Shown: positions 1 to 8,323 of the stretch, in pieces | Layout: each line of letters begins with the position of its first letter | Position numbering within the stretch: the first letter of the stretch is position 1 | Assembly (NCBI RefSeq): GCF_021397715.1 | Contig: NZ_CP090207.1 | Span: forward strand, 1,550,001-1,614,000 | Length of the DNA: 64,000 bases | Source of the DNA: Pantoea agglomerans | Lineage (GTDB): Bacteria > Pseudomonadota > Gammaproteobacteria > Enterobacterales > Enterobacteriaceae | Direction of reading: 5' to 3' | Translations under genes and position numbers: made by a program | The notes under the pieces: model-generated | What the model saw: only the letters and a program-made list of their open reading frames with translations | Database searches by the model: none | What the model was told of the DNA's origin: nothing

Positions 1-44
1 ACTGGAAGATCTTGAAAGTCTTCCAGCACACATCGCCTGAAAGA
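1..44 (-). promoter_or_regulatory. his operon attenuator, partial
   Basis: Directly downstream of hisL on the minus strand, the complementary arms CTGGAAGA and TCTTCCAG lie within about 25 nt. They match the position of the first attenuator stem of the enterobacterial his leader. In that mechanism, ribosome stalling on the His codons selects between this stem and a terminator further downstream. The terminator and hisG would lie beyond the left edge, so only the start of the attenuator is visible. Confidence 0.7.
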
Positions 45-92
45 CTAGTCAGGATGATGGTGGTGGTGATGGTTGAACTGAACGCGTGTCAT
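45..92 (-). CDS. hisL: his operon leader peptide HisL
   Basis: This 15-codon ORF reads MTRVQFN, six consecutive His, Pro-Asp and stop. It is nearly identical in layout to E. coli HisL, which as I recall has seven His. The peptide itself has no enzymatic role: its translation rate senses charged tRNA-His and sets attenuation of hisGDCBHAFI. The reading frame, His run and following stem-loop arm make the call firm although the gene is very short. It is transcribed away from yeeZ, as in E. coli. Confidence 0.93.
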   Translation of the reverse strand: MTRVQFNHHHHHHPD

Positions 93-132
93 AATAATCT
101 CGTCGATGAATGAGTATTCATTTGTGAGGTTT

Positions 133-161
133 AACCTAGCGAAGATGGCTGCGATTGGCAA
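133..161 (-). promoter_or_regulatory. his operon promoter
   Basis: On the minus strand TTGCCA (156-161) and TAGGTT (133-138) are separated by 17 bp and lie about 40 bp upstream of hisL. As I recall, TAGGTT is also the -10 element of the E. coli his promoter. The spacing and position fit a sigma70 promoter. No transcription data are available here. Confidence 0.6.
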
Positions 162-271
162 CCCTTTTTTAACCAGTCGGTTCGGAAAGCGCTGAAACCG
201 GTTGTTCTGGTTTGCATTCCGGGGGCAAACTAGGTTGAAGTCAGGGTTGATGTTTCACGCCAGGAGTCAAA

Positions 272-1099
272 ATGAAGAAGGTCGCAATTGTGGGACTGGG
301 TTGGTTAGGTATGCCGCTGGCTACGGCGTTAACCGCACGAGGCTGGCAGGTCACCGGCAGCAAAACCACGCCGGACGGGGTGGACGCGGCGCGCCGCTGC
401 GGCATCGAAGCCTTTCAACTGGCGCTGACGCCGGATCTGGTGTGTGATGCCGCCGACGTCGAGCCGCTGTTCAACGTCGATGCGCTGGTGGTCACGTTAC
501 CCGCCAGCCGTACCGCAGAAGGGGGCGAAGCCTATCTGCAGGCGGTGCAGAACGTGGTGGATAGCGCGCTGGTCTATAACGTGCCGCGCATCATCTTTAC
601 CAGCTCGACTTCGGTCTATGGCAGCGACTCCGGCATCAAACGCGAAACCAGCCCGCTGATACCCGAAACCGTCGCCGGCAAAACGCTGGTGAAACTGGAA
701 AACTGGCTGCACGATCTGCCGGGCACCAGCGTCGATATTGTTCGTCTCGCCGGGCTGGTGGGGCCGAAGCGCCATCCGGGTCGGTTTCTGGCCGGTAAGC
801 AGGATGTAGCGAACGGCTCGCAGGGTGTTAACCTGGTACACCTGGATGATGTAGTAGAAGCGATTACGCTGCTGCTGCAGACGCCAAAAGGAGGACGAGT
901 CTATAACCTGTGCGCCGCAAAACATCCGTCGCGCGACACCTTTTATCCGGCGGTCTCGCGACAGCTGGGTCTGCAGCCGCCACACTTCGCGCCGCAAACC
1001 GGCAACGAAAGTGGCAAGCTGATTGACGGCTCACGCATCTGCACCGAGCTGGGCTTTGAGTATCGCTACGATGATCCGGTGAAGATGCCGCTGGAGTAA
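272..1099 (+). CDS. yeeZ: NAD(P)-dependent epimerase/dehydratase-like protein YeeZ
   Basis: This 275-residue protein is close to E. coli YeeZ along its whole length. The N-terminal VGLGWLG glycine-rich loop (about residues 7-14) marks a Rossmann fold. TSSTSVYG (about residues 110-117) carries the Ser and Tyr positions of extended SDR enzymes. The substrate of YeeZ is not known, so no reaction is assigned. AGGAG lies about 6 nt before the ATG. It is divergent from hisL, the same neighbourhood as in E. coli, where yeeY follows. Here a putrescine cluster follows instead. Confidence 0.93.
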   Translation: MKKVAIVGLGWLGMPLATALTARGWQVTGSKTTPDGVDAARRCGIEAFQLALTPDLVCDAADVEPLFNVDALVVTLPASRTAEGGEAYLQAVQNVVDSALVYNVPRIIFTSSTSVYGSDSGIKRETSPLIPETVAGKTLVKLENWLHDLPGTSVDIVRLAGLVGPKRHPGRFLAGKQDVANGSQGVNLVHLDDVVEAITLLLQTPKGGRVYNLCAAKHPSRDTFYPAVSRQLGLQPPHFAPQTGNESGKLIDGSRICTELGFEYRYDDPVKMPLE

Positions 1100-1110
1100 A
1101 GCGGGTGCTG

Positions 1111-1138
1111 CTGTTCCGGTGGCGCGCCACCGGAACAG
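1111..1138. terminator. Perfect 28-bp palindrome after yeeZ, likely bidirectional terminator
   Basis: A 14-bp arm starting CTGTTCCGGTGGCG is followed at once by its exact reverse complement. It lies 12 bp after the yeeZ stop and between convergent yeeZ and puuB. No T tract follows, so a termination role is inferred from position and symmetry only. The rest of the 165-bp gap shows no gene. Confidence 0.45.
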
Positions 1139-1264
1139 GAATCAAAGCAGACAGAAATCGGGCGCAAATAGTTACAACATACTAAAAGCCTGAAGAAACG
1201 GCCAGAGCCTGCCCCGGCAACACGTTTCAGCGAAGTACGACAGGCAGGGGATGCTGCTACCTCA

Positions 1265-2542
1265 TCACACCCCTAACCGATCGCGAATCGCGTACCACAC
1301 CGCGCCCATCGCCGTCAGCGGTACCTTAAAGCGACGTCCGCCTGGGAACGGCAGGTGAGGCAGCCGGGCGAAGGCGTCAAAACGCTCAGCATCGCCGCGC
1401 AACACTTCGCTGATCAGCTTGCCGGACAGATGAGTGCTGGTCACGCCGTGGCCGCTGTCGCCCTGCATGAAATAGACATTGTTCTCCAGCCGGCCAAACT
1501 GTGGCATACGCGACAGGGTCAGCAGAAAATTACCGCTCCAGCTGAAATCCAGCTTCACATTCTGCAACTGAGGAAAGGTGCGGCGCAGTTTTGGCCGAAT
1601 CAGCGCCTCGATATCGGCAGGCTCGCGCGCGCCATAGACCACGCCGCCGCCATACAGCAGCCGGTTATCGGCGGTCAGACGGAAATAGTCGAGCAGATAA
1701 TTACAATCTTCCACGCAATAATTATTTGGCAACAGCGACAGCGCCTGATCGGGGGACAGTGGTTCGGTGGCCACAATCTGCGAGCCGCACGGCATACTTT
1801 TACCGCTCAGACGGGGTTCAACCTCACTGGCCAGATAGGCGTTACCGGCGAAAATCACAAATTTTGCGCTCACCTCGCCGTGCGCGGTTTTTACCCGATT
1901 CGGTGAACCATAGGCCACCTTCAGCGCAGCAGACTGTTCATAGATGCGCCCGCCGTGTCGCCGGATCGCTTCCGCTTCACCCAGCGCCAGATTGAGCGGA
2001 TGCAGATGACCACCCCGGCGATCCAGCAGCCCACCGACGTAGCGTTCGGTCGCCACCTCACGGCGAATGCCGCGCTCATCCAGCAACTCCAGATCATGAT
2101 TGCCATACTGTTGCCATAACGCTTTCTGTTTACGCAGGTGCGCCATCTGGCGGGCATTCAGTGCCGCAAAGATACCGCCAGGCCGGTAGTCGCAGGCAAT
2201 AGCGTAACGATCAATACGATCGCGGATGATCGCTGCGCCCTCGAACATCATGCTGCCCAGCATACGAGCGCTCTCTTTACCGTAACGCTGTTCAATAACG
2301 TCGACATCGCGGCTGTAGGAGTTGACCACCTGGCCGCCGTTGCGTCCGCTGGCACCAAAGCCGATACGCGCCGCTTCCAGTACTACCACCTCGTAACCCG
2401 CTTCAGTCAGATGCAGCGCCGCTGACAGGCCGGTAAAACCGCCGCCAATGATACAGACGTCACACTGAATGCTCTCCTGCAGCATCGGCCAGGGTTCATG
2501 CGGATTGGCGGTCGCTGCGTAATAACTCTCCACGTAATTCAT
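1265..2542 (-). CDS. puuB: gamma-glutamylputrescine oxidoreductase PuuB
   Basis: This FAD-dependent oxidase converts gamma-glutamylputrescine to gamma-glutamyl-gamma-aminobutyraldehyde with H2O2 release, the second step of the Puu pathway. The protein (425 aa, against about 426 in E. coli) has the dinucleotide-binding motif IIGGGFTGLSAALHL near residue 31 and the GFGASGRNGGQ flavin segment conserved in PuuB. The start chosen is the ATG at 2542, preceded by AGGAGG; the longer frame upstream lacks homology. It is last in the order puuD-puuR-puuB. Confidence 0.95.
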   Translation of the reverse strand: MNYVESYYAATANPHEPWPMLQESIQCDVCIIGGGFTGLSAALHLTEAGYEVVVLEAARIGFGASGRNGGQVVNSYSRDVDVIEQRYGKESARMLGSMMFEGAAIIRDRIDRYAIACDYRPGGIFAALNARQMAHLRKQKALWQQYGNHDLELLDERGIRREVATERYVGGLLDRRGGHLHPLNLALGEAEAIRRHGGRIYEQSAALKVAYGSPNRVKTAHGEVSAKFVIFAGNAYLASEVEPRLSGKSMPCGSQIVATEPLSPDQALSLLPNNYCVEDCNYLLDYFRLTADNRLLYGGGVVYGAREPADIEALIRPKLRRTFPQLQNVKLDFSWSGNFLLTLSRMPQFGRLENNVYFMQGDSGHGVTSTHLSGKLISEVLRGDAERFDAFARLPHLPFPGGRRFKVPLTAMGAVWYAIRDRLGV

Positions 2543-2561
2543 CACTACCTCCTTGAAGCGC

Positions 2562-3119
2562 TCAGAAATTGGCAGGCGTATGGGCACTGACAATGCGGCA
2601 GGGTACGTCAGACGTATTGGTAAAACTGTGCGGCAGACCGGTATCAATCACGTAACTTTCACCGGCGTACAGATGAAAACTCTGACCATTGATCACCAGG
2701 GTAATTTCACCCTCCAGCAGCGTGCCGGTCTCTTCACCGGGATGTCGCAGTTTTTCGCCAGTGCTGGCTCCGGGTTGATAGGTCTCCAGTAGCATCCCCA
2801 GCGAGCGCTGCGGATTGCCGTTTTCAACCAGCTTCAGCGAGACGCCCTGGCTGCCCATCTCCAGCAAATCCTCGGGACGGACAATGGTTTTAGGCGTGGC
2901 GTCGGCTTTCGGTTCCGAAAAAAACTCCGACAGAGAGAGCCCGTACACTTTTAATAGCTTCTGCAGGGTACTGACCGCCGGGCTGACCTTATCCTGCTCA
3001 ATAGTGCTGATAGCGCTGTGAGTCAGGCCCGCCAGCTCGGCGACGCGGCGCTGTGACAAACCCAGCGCCTGACGGATCTCAGACAGCCGGCGTCCGGGTG
3101 CCAGCGTGACGTCATTCAT
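2562..3119 (-). CDS. puuR: putrescine-responsive repressor PuuR
   Basis: This 185-residue regulator has an N-terminal XRE-type helix-turn-helix (about residues 12-65, with GLSQRRVAELAGLTHSAIS) and a C-terminal cupin (about residues 110-180, with HPGEETGTLLEGE). Length and sequence match E. coli PuuR, which represses puu genes until putrescine rises. The start ATG at 3117-3119 overlaps the end of puuD by 8 bp, which suggests translational coupling. The longer upstream frame runs into puuD and is not used. Its likely operator lies in the puuD/puuA divergent region. Confidence 0.95.
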   Translation of the reverse strand: MNDVTLAPGRRLSEIRQALGLSQRRVAELAGLTHSAISTIEQDKVSPAVSTLQKLLKVYGLSLSEFFSEPKADATPKTIVRPEDLLEMGSQGVSLKLVENGNPQRSLGMLLETYQPGASTGEKLRHPGEETGTLLEGEITLVINGQSFHLYAGESYVIDTGLPHSFTNTSDVPCRIVSAHTPANF

Positions 3120-3879
3120 GATCTTTTTCCTTGTGAAAACGCAGCGCAGCCTGAATAAAACCCTCAAACAGCTGGCACGATCCGGTAGCGCGATCCGCCT
3201 GCCATTCCGGGTGCCACTGTACCGCCAGCGCGAAAGGATGGTGGCGCAGGCTGACCGCTTCAATCAGTCCATCCGGCGCGCGGGCCTCAACGCGTAACTG
3301 CGGGCCGGGTTCACGGATGCCCTGATGATGCAGGGAGTTAACCTGCAGCGGCTGGGTGCTGTCGAGCAGCGTCGCGAGCAGCCCATCCGCTTCAATCGTC
3401 ACCGGGTGAGCCGGGGCATACTGTTGATCCAGCGGCTGGGTCTCATCTTCATGATGGCGCTGGAACTGTTTTTGCTGGCCGAGATCGCGCCACAGCGCGC
3501 CGCCATTTGCCACCACCAGTTCCTGCATCCCGCGGCAGATACCGAACATCGGCATTTTTCGGCTGGTGGCGTACGTAATCAGTTGAAAGGCAAGACGATC
3601 GCGGCCCGGATCGGCGTGCGGCTCGGCACCGGCTTCACCATAATGCCAGGGTTCGATATTGCTCGGGCTGCCGGTCAGCAGGAGGCCATCCAGCACCGTC
3701 ATAGCGTTTTCTGATAGATGAGGCGCATTGAGCAGGCTGTGGGGCAGGGCAAGCGGCACTCCGCCCGCGAGGATCACCGCATCAAGATATTTGTTGTGCA
3801 CGGTCTGCGTCGGATGACCACCGATATGGCTTTGACACATCACTACGCCAATCAAAGGTTTGTCAAAAATAATGCCCAT
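3112..3879 (-). CDS. puuD: gamma-glutamyl-GABA hydrolase PuuD
   Basis: This class I glutamine-amidotransferase-like hydrolase releases GABA from gamma-glutamyl-GABA. The nucleophile Cys sits in FGICRGMQEL, and the catalytic His-Glu pair is in VQWHPEW near the C-terminus. The residue set PGRD and NSLHHQG also fits E. coli PuuD. An in-frame ATG five codons upstream exists, but GAGGA is spaced properly for the ATG at 3879, giving 255 residues. It is the first gene of the leftward puu unit. The aldehyde dehydrogenase puuC and transaminase puuE are absent from the neighbourhood. Confidence 0.93.
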   Translation of the reverse strand: MGIIFDKPLIGVVMCQSHIGGHPTQTVHNKYLDAVILAGGVPLALPHSLLNAPHLSENAMTVLDGLLLTGSPSNIEPWHYGEAGAEPHADPGRDRLAFQLITYATSRKMPMFGICRGMQELVVANGGALWRDLGQQKQFQRHHEDETQPLDQQYAPAHPVTIEADGLLATLLDSTQPLQVNSLHHQGIREPGPQLRVEARAPDGLIEAVSLRHHPFALAVQWHPEWQADRATGSCQLFEGFIQAALRFHKEKDHE

Positions 3880-3935
3880 CTCACATCCTCGCATCGCTGT
3901 TCGAAATATCTACCGAAAGGGCACGTCTGGCGGTT

Positions 3936-4008
3936 AAGTGTGCAATATTTTGTCAATCTAGCAATCTGCTGTTTGTTCTTCAAACAGATTTGTTACATTT
4001 GCACACTT
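3936..4008. promoter_or_regulatory. puuD/puuA divergent control region with two inverted operator-like sites
   Basis: The 204-bp region between divergent puuD and puuA holds a perfect 10-bp inverted repeat, AAGTGTGCAA at 3936-3945 and TTGCACACTT at 3999-4008. A second inverted repeat, CTGTTTG/CAAACAG (3969-3987), lies between the arms. Continuing each outer arm inward gives related AT-rich sequences with a CAA further in, so the same element appears once in each orientation. PuuR is the obvious candidate ligand, but the match to the published PuuR box is only loose. Confidence 0.5.
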
Positions 4009-4083
4009 TTTATGTTGGCGCTATGTTAGAGGAGTGGCTGTTATTTTGAGCATTGCGCAAACCGAATAGGGGCGGGTGAGATC

Positions 4084-5499
4084 ATGACTAACCTGGTAGA
4101 AGTGGAAGACTTCACGCTTCACAGTGAAGAGAAACGAACCAGCGCGTTCCAGCTTGAGGTGAAAGCCTGGCTGGAGCGCCATCCTGAAACGCAGTATGTC
4201 GACATCCTGTTAAATGATTTAAACGGTGTTTTTCGCGGTAAGCGCATTCCCATCTCGGCGCTGCCAAAGCTGGAAAAGGGCTGTTATTTCCCCGCCTCGG
4301 TATTTGCCATGGATATCCTCGGCAACACGGTGGAAGAAGCCGGGCTCGGACAGTCCCTCGGCGAACCTGACAACCTCTGTCTGCCCGTGTTGGGCACCTT
4401 AGTTCCCTCCGCTTCCGATCCTCAGCACATTGCGCAACTGCTGCTCACCATGTGCAACCAAGATGGCACTCCCTTTGACGTTGAACCCCGAAATGTCCTT
4501 AACCGGCTGTGGCAACAGCTGCGTAACCGAGGTCTGTTTCCGGTGGTAGCGGTAGAGCTGGAGTTCTATCTGGTCGACAAGAAGCGCGATGCCGAAGGCT
4601 TCATCCAGCCGCCGTGCGCGCCGGGCAGTGATGAACGCAATATGCAGAGCCAGGTCTATTCGGTCGATAATCTCGATCACTTCGCCGATGTCTTGCGCGA
4701 CATTGACGATCTGGCGCGTCAGCAGGGCATTCCGGCCGATGGCGCGCTGGCCGAGGCGTCACCTGGCCAGTTTGAAATCAATCTGCATCACACCGGCGAT
4801 GTGCTGCGCGCCTGCGATCACGCGGTGCAGCTGAAACGACTGATCCGTCAGGTCGCGGAAAATCACGGCATGACCGCCACCTTTATGGCGAAACCGTATG
4901 AAGAGTACGCGGGCAGCGGTATGCATGTGCATATCAGTATGCTGGATGCGGCCGATCACAACGCATTTGCCTGTGATGACGGCAGCGACTCGCCACTGAT
5001 GAAACGGGCGCTGGCCGGCATGATCGACCTGATGCCCGCCTCAATGGCGCTGCTGGCCCCTAACGTTAACGCCTATCGCCGCTTTGTGCCGGAGGCTTAC
5101 GTGCCGCTGCAGGCGTCGTGGGGCCATAACAATCGCACCGTGGCGCTGCGGGTGCCGTGCGGCGATATCGATAATCATCGCATTGAGTACCGGGTCGCGG
5201 GCGCGGATGCTAATCCTTATCTGGTGGTGTCGGCGATGCTGGCCGGGATGCTGCACGGGCTGGATACTCCGCTGCCGTTACCCCAACCGGTGACCGGCAA
5301 CGGCCATCATGCTGAAGGACTGGCGCTGCCGATCCGGCAGAGCGACGCCCTGTATGAGTTCGACAACAGCTATCCGCTGCAAAAGTTGCTCGGCGAACGC
5401 TTTGCCCGGGTCTGGTATAGCTGCAAGAATTATGAACTGATGCAGTTTGAACGGCTGATCACCGCCACGGAGATAGACTGGATGCTGAAGAACGCCTGA
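4084..5499 (+). CDS. puuA: gamma-glutamylputrescine synthetase PuuA
   Basis: This glutamine-synthetase-fold ligase joins glutamate to putrescine using ATP, the first step of the Puu pathway. At 471 residues it matches E. coli PuuA throughout. VAVELEFYL carries metal-binding glutamates, and AGSGMHVHISM and the YRRF/NNRTVALR segments belong to the ATP and substrate sites of the GS family. The start fits a GGGTGAG ribosome site just upstream. A terminator about 90 bp downstream separates it from plaP. Confidence 0.95.
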   Translation: MTNLVEVEDFTLHSEEKRTSAFQLEVKAWLERHPETQYVDILLNDLNGVFRGKRIPISALPKLEKGCYFPASVFAMDILGNTVEEAGLGQSLGEPDNLCLPVLGTLVPSASDPQHIAQLLLTMCNQDGTPFDVEPRNVLNRLWQQLRNRGLFPVVAVELEFYLVDKKRDAEGFIQPPCAPGSDERNMQSQVYSVDNLDHFADVLRDIDDLARQQGIPADGALAEASPGQFEINLHHTGDVLRACDHAVQLKRLIRQVAENHGMTATFMAKPYEEYAGSGMHVHISMLDAADHNAFACDDGSDSPLMKRALAGMIDLMPASMALLAPNVNAYRRFVPEAYVPLQASWGHNNRTVALRVPCGDIDNHRIEYRVAGADANPYLVVSAMLAGMLHGLDTPLPLPQPVTGNGHHAEGLALPIRQSDALYEFDNSYPLQKLLGERFARVWYSCKNYELMQFERLITATEIDWMLKNA

Positions 5500-5586
5500 T
5501 CATCTTTTTTTTTTGCATCCGGTGCCCCGGTGGCTTGTATTCCTGCCCTGCTATGGGGCAGAATACGCGGCCTGCAAAATCAGACC

Positions 5587-5620
5587 ATAACCGACGCTCA
5601 CCGCGCCGGTTATTTTTTTT
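5587..5620 (+). terminator. Rho-independent terminator after puuA
   Basis: ATAACCG (5587-5593) pairs with CGGTTAT (5607-5613) and is followed by eight T. A second imperfect hairpin (5537-5571) lies between it and the puuA stop. Together they should end puuA transcription before the plaP leader. The rest of the 5500-5728 gap is a probable plaP promoter/leader region without another gene. Confidence 0.75.
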
Positions 5621-5728
5621 GCATCCTGTTTTAACAAATAGTTTTTCGCTGACTTAACCGAGGCCGGGCACGCACCCGGATAGATAAACACTGAAAACAC
5701 GCGTAAGCGTGAGATTGAGGATACAAAG

Positions 5729-5893
5729 ATGGGGATGTTTTCCACACTGCCAGCTCAGGCTGGCGCGCGCTTTCGTGATGACTACGGCGCCGCGTTGATC
5801 ACCAACCTTACTCCCTGTCGCTTAATGCGCAGTTGCCCTGTGACCCAACCCAGTCAGGTTGTTGCGCATGGGGGACTGAAGCATGTCGCTTAA
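5729..5893 (+). CDS. yoeI: YoeI-like small leader protein upstream of plaP (extended)
   Basis: This 54-codon ORF starts [10 protein letters not shown] and ends LKHVA-stop, with GAGG about 9 nt before the ATG. Its last 11 nt overlap the start of plaP in another frame. E. coli has a 20-residue small protein, YoeI (as I recall it, starting MGQFF and ending HVA), in the same place. The shared MG-F start, HVA end, position and overlap support orthology, but the middle is longer and not alignable by eye. It may couple translation to plaP; any sensing role is inference. The Arg/Cys-rich middle does not look like a clear membrane helix. Confidence 0.6.
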   Translation: MGMFSTLPAQAGARFRDDYGAALITNLTPCRLMRSCPVTQPSQVVAHGGLKHVA

Positions 5894-7241
5894 TACCTCC
5901 GCTGCACCACAGCGTACACAGCTGAAAAAAACGCTTACGTTACTTCCGGTCGTCATGATGGGCTTAGCCTACATGCAGCCTATGACCCTGTTCGATACCT
6001 TTGGCATCGTTTCCGGGCTGACCGACGGTCACGTCGCCACCGCTTACGCTTTCGCGCTGATTGCGATTCTGTTTACCGCCGTGAGTTACGGTAAGCTGGT
6101 ACGCCGCTTCCCCTCTGCGGGCTCCGCTTATACCTACGCTCAGAAGGCGATCAGTCCGCACGTCGGCTTTATGGTCGGCTGGTCATCCCTGCTGGACTAC
6201 CTGTTCATGCCGATGATCAACATCCTGCTGGCAAAAAACTATTTCGAATCGCTGGTGCCCGGTATCCCGTCGTGGATTTTCGTGGTGCTGCTGGTTGGTT
6301 TTATGACGCTCTCTAACCTCAAGGGCATCAAAACCGTCGCCAATTTTAACAGCGTGATTGTGGTGCTGCAGGTGATTGTCATGGTCGGCATTACGGCAAT
6401 GGTGATCTACGGCGTGGCGAACGGCGTCGGTGCCGGTACGCTGGCGAGCAGCAAGCCGTTCTGGTCTGAGAATGCGCACGTCGTGCCGATGATCACCGGG
6501 GCGACGATACTCTGCTTCTCGTTCCTCGGCTTTGATGGCATCAGCTCACTGTCGGAAGAGACCAAAGATGCAGAACGTACCATTCCGCGTGCGATTTTCC
6601 TGACGGCGCTGATTGGCGGCGTGATCTTTATCATCGCCTCTTACTTCCTGCAGCTCTACTTCCCGGACATCACGCGCTTCCAGGACCCGGACTCCTCACA
6701 GCCTGAAATCATGCTGTTTGTTGCCGGTAAAGCGCTGCAGGTCGGCATCCTGATCTTCTCGGTGGTCACGGTGCTGGCATCCGGTATGGCGGCGCACGCT
6801 GGCGTATCGCGTCTGATGTATGTGATGGGCCGTGATGGCGTATTCCCGGAGCGTTTCTTCGGTTACGTCCATCCTAAGTGGCGGACCCCGTCGCTCAACG
6901 TGCTGCTGGTCGGTGCGATTGCGCTGATGGCGATTAACTTTGATCTGGTGACCGCGACGGCGCTGATCAACTTCGGTGCGCTGGTGGCCTTCACCTTCGT
7001 TAACCTGTCGGTGATTGCGCAGTTCTGGATCCGTGAGAAGCGTAACCGCACGCTGAAAGATCACGTCCAGTATCTGCTGCTGCCGCTGCTGGGTGCGCTG
7101 ACGGTCGGTGCGCTGTGGGTGAACCTGGAAGAGAGTTCGATGGTGCTGGGCCTGATCTGGGCTGCCATCGGCATTATCTACCTGGCGTTCGTGACTCGCA
7201 GCTTCCGTAATCCGGTGCCGCAGTTCAGCGAAGAGGTTTAA
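5883..7241 (+). CDS. plaP: putrescine importer PlaP
   Basis: This 452-residue APC-family transporter is predicted to have twelve membrane helices. The sequence [19 protein letters not shown] and the C-terminal SFRNPVPQ follow E. coli PlaP (YeeF) more closely than the paralogue PuuP. PlaP imports putrescine by proton symport. A GGGGGA ribosome site precedes the ATG, and the start overlaps the upstream small ORF by 11 nt. It is a backbone gene (yeeZ-yeeY-plaP-sbcB in E. coli). Lying next to the inserted puu genes, it places putrescine uptake and degradation side by side. Confidence 0.93.
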   Translation: MSLNTSAAPQRTQLKKTLTLLPVVMMGLAYMQPMTLFDTFGIVSGLTDGHVATAYAFALIAILFTAVSYGKLVRRFPSAGSAYTYAQKAISPHVGFMVGWSSLLDYLFMPMINILLAKNYFESLVPGIPSWIFVVLLVGFMTLSNLKGIKTVANFNSVIVVLQVIVMVGITAMVIYGVANGVGAGTLASSKPFWSENAHVVPMITGATILCFSFLGFDGISSLSEETKDAERTIPRAIFLTALIGGVIFIIASYFLQLYFPDITRFQDPDSSQPEIMLFVAGKALQVGILIFSVVTVLASGMAAHAGVSRLMYVMGRDGVFPERFFGYVHPKWRTPSLNVLLVGAIALMAINFDLVTATALINFGALVAFTFVNLSVIAQFWIREKRNRTLKDHVQYLLLPLLGALTVGALWVNLEESSMVLGLIWAAIGIIYLAFVTRSFRNPVPQFSEEV

Positions 7242-7252
7242 TCCCGCGACAC

Positions 7253-7289
7253 TTCGCCGCCTTCCGCTGTTATTCGGGAAGGCGGCGAA
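7253..7289. terminator. Bidirectional terminator between plaP and the DeoR-type regulator
   Basis: A perfect 13-bp arm, TTCGCCGCCTTCC, pairs with GGAAGGCGGCGAA across an 11-nt loop. It lies between two convergent genes. There is no long T tract, but the stem is very stable. Confidence 0.65.
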
Positions 7290-7293
7290 AGCC

Positions 7294-8055
7294 TTAGTCA
7301 GCCAGCACCAGTTCGCAACTGCCCGCGCTTAACGCAACTCGTCCCGCCTCACTCAACTGACTGTCGGTCACCACCAGATCAAACTTCTCCAGCGGCAAGG
7401 CCAGAAAGGTCGCAATCTTGTTATATTTTGAGCTGTCGCTCACTAGCACCCGTTTACTGCTCACCTCGCTGACCGCCTGCTTTACCGTCACCTTGTCTTC
7501 ATCCGGGGTAAATAAGCCGCGCGGCCCCCAGCAGGAGGCGGAAATAAAGGCGATATCGATCGCCAGATGACGCAGGCTGCGCGCCGCCGACTCGCCGACG
7601 CAGGAGCGGTTCTCACGGCATACCGTGCCGCCAGTGTGGATCACCCGACAGTGGCTGGCTTCCATCAGCAGATTTGCCACCATGAAATCGTTGGTCACCA
7701 CCAGCAAATCATCCCGATCCACCACTTCCCGCGCCAGCGCCAGCGTGGTGGTACCGGCATCGAGATAGATGCAGCTATTGCGCGGAATGTGCTGAGCGGC
7801 ATAGCGGCCAATGGCGCGCTTCTCATCGTTATACAGGCCACTTTTGGTCAGGTGCGACGGTTCCGCCGCCAGCCGATCCGCCGATCGCACGCCGCCCGAT
7901 ACCGACAGCACCGCACCTTGCTCCTCCAGCTTTTGCACATCACGACGGATAGTCATGTGTGATACGCCCAGCCGCTCGGTCAGTTCAGCAATGCTCACCA
8001 CTCCCCGATCCGCGACCAGCGCCAGAATCTGTTGATGACGTTCAACCGGAATCAT
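7294..8055 (-). CDS. ygbI: DeoR-family regulator of the tetronate operon (YgbI-like)
   Basis: This 253-residue protein has an N-terminal winged HTH (LGVSHMTIRRDVQKLEEQGA, about residues 29-48). A DeoR sugar-phosphate-sensing domain follows, with YLDAGTTTLALA and VTND characteristic of the family. It is divergent from ltnD-otnK-otnC-otnI-ygbN, the same arrangement as E. coli ygbI, so it most likely controls that operon, probably as a repressor relieved by a pathway phosphate ester. The effector is not known. The ATG at 8055 is preceded by GGGAGGG. Confidence 0.88.
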   Translation of the reverse strand: MIPVERHQQILALVADRGVVSIAELTERLGVSHMTIRRDVQKLEEQGAVLSVSGGVRSADRLAAEPSHLTKSGLYNDEKRAIGRYAAQHIPRNSCIYLDAGTTTLALAREVVDRDDLLVVTNDFMVANLLMEASHCRVIHTGGTVCRENRSCVGESAARSLRHLAIDIAFISASCWGPRGLFTPDEDKVTVKQAVSEVSSKRVLVSDSSKYNKIATFLALPLEKFDLVVTDSQLSEAGRVALSAGSCELVLAD

Positions 8056-8211
8056 ATTCCCTCCCTGAGATTTATCATTTTTTCACATTGTAAAGCATCC
8101 GCCTGTTAACCAGAACAGGAATTAACAGCCCATAAAGGTTCGCTCTGCCGTCATCATCGCCGTCAGGCCCGATGAGCCGGTGTCGGTGCGCAATGTTAAT
8201 AATTGTTCCCG

Positions 8212-8238
8212 CTCACATCACAGATGTTTTTTTGTGAG
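8212..8238. promoter_or_regulatory. Inverted repeat in the regulator/ltnD divergent region, candidate operator
   Basis: CTCACA (8212-8217) and TGTGAG (8233-8238) form an inverted repeat with 15 bp between the arms, in the 268-bp gap between the divergent genes. It could bind the DeoR-type regulator. A CRP site is less likely because the arms read CTCACA-TGTGAG rather than TGTGA-TCACA. Only symmetry and position support it. Confidence 0.35.
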
Positions 8239-8323
8239 ACATGGCACATTTTTACCGGCTTAAAGCTGGCAGGATTAACAGTAACAAACAAATAATCACT
8301 TATTTTAACAGTGGAGGCCGACA

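Noticed and set aside
497-997. Long open frame opposite yeeZ, and similar long frames opposite otnK, the adaptor gene and the ABC genes
   Set aside because: These are antisense shadows of GC-rich genes, lacking ribosome sites and recognisable domains.
5551-5745. 64-codon minus-strand frame in the puuA-plaP gap
   Set aside because: It runs through the puuA terminator and opposite the YoeI-like ORF, with no ribosome site or homology.
5883-7241. Naming the importer PuuP because of the adjacent puuA
   Set aside because: N-terminal and C-terminal segments follow PlaP rather than PuuP, and the backbone position between yeeZ and sbcB is that of plaP.
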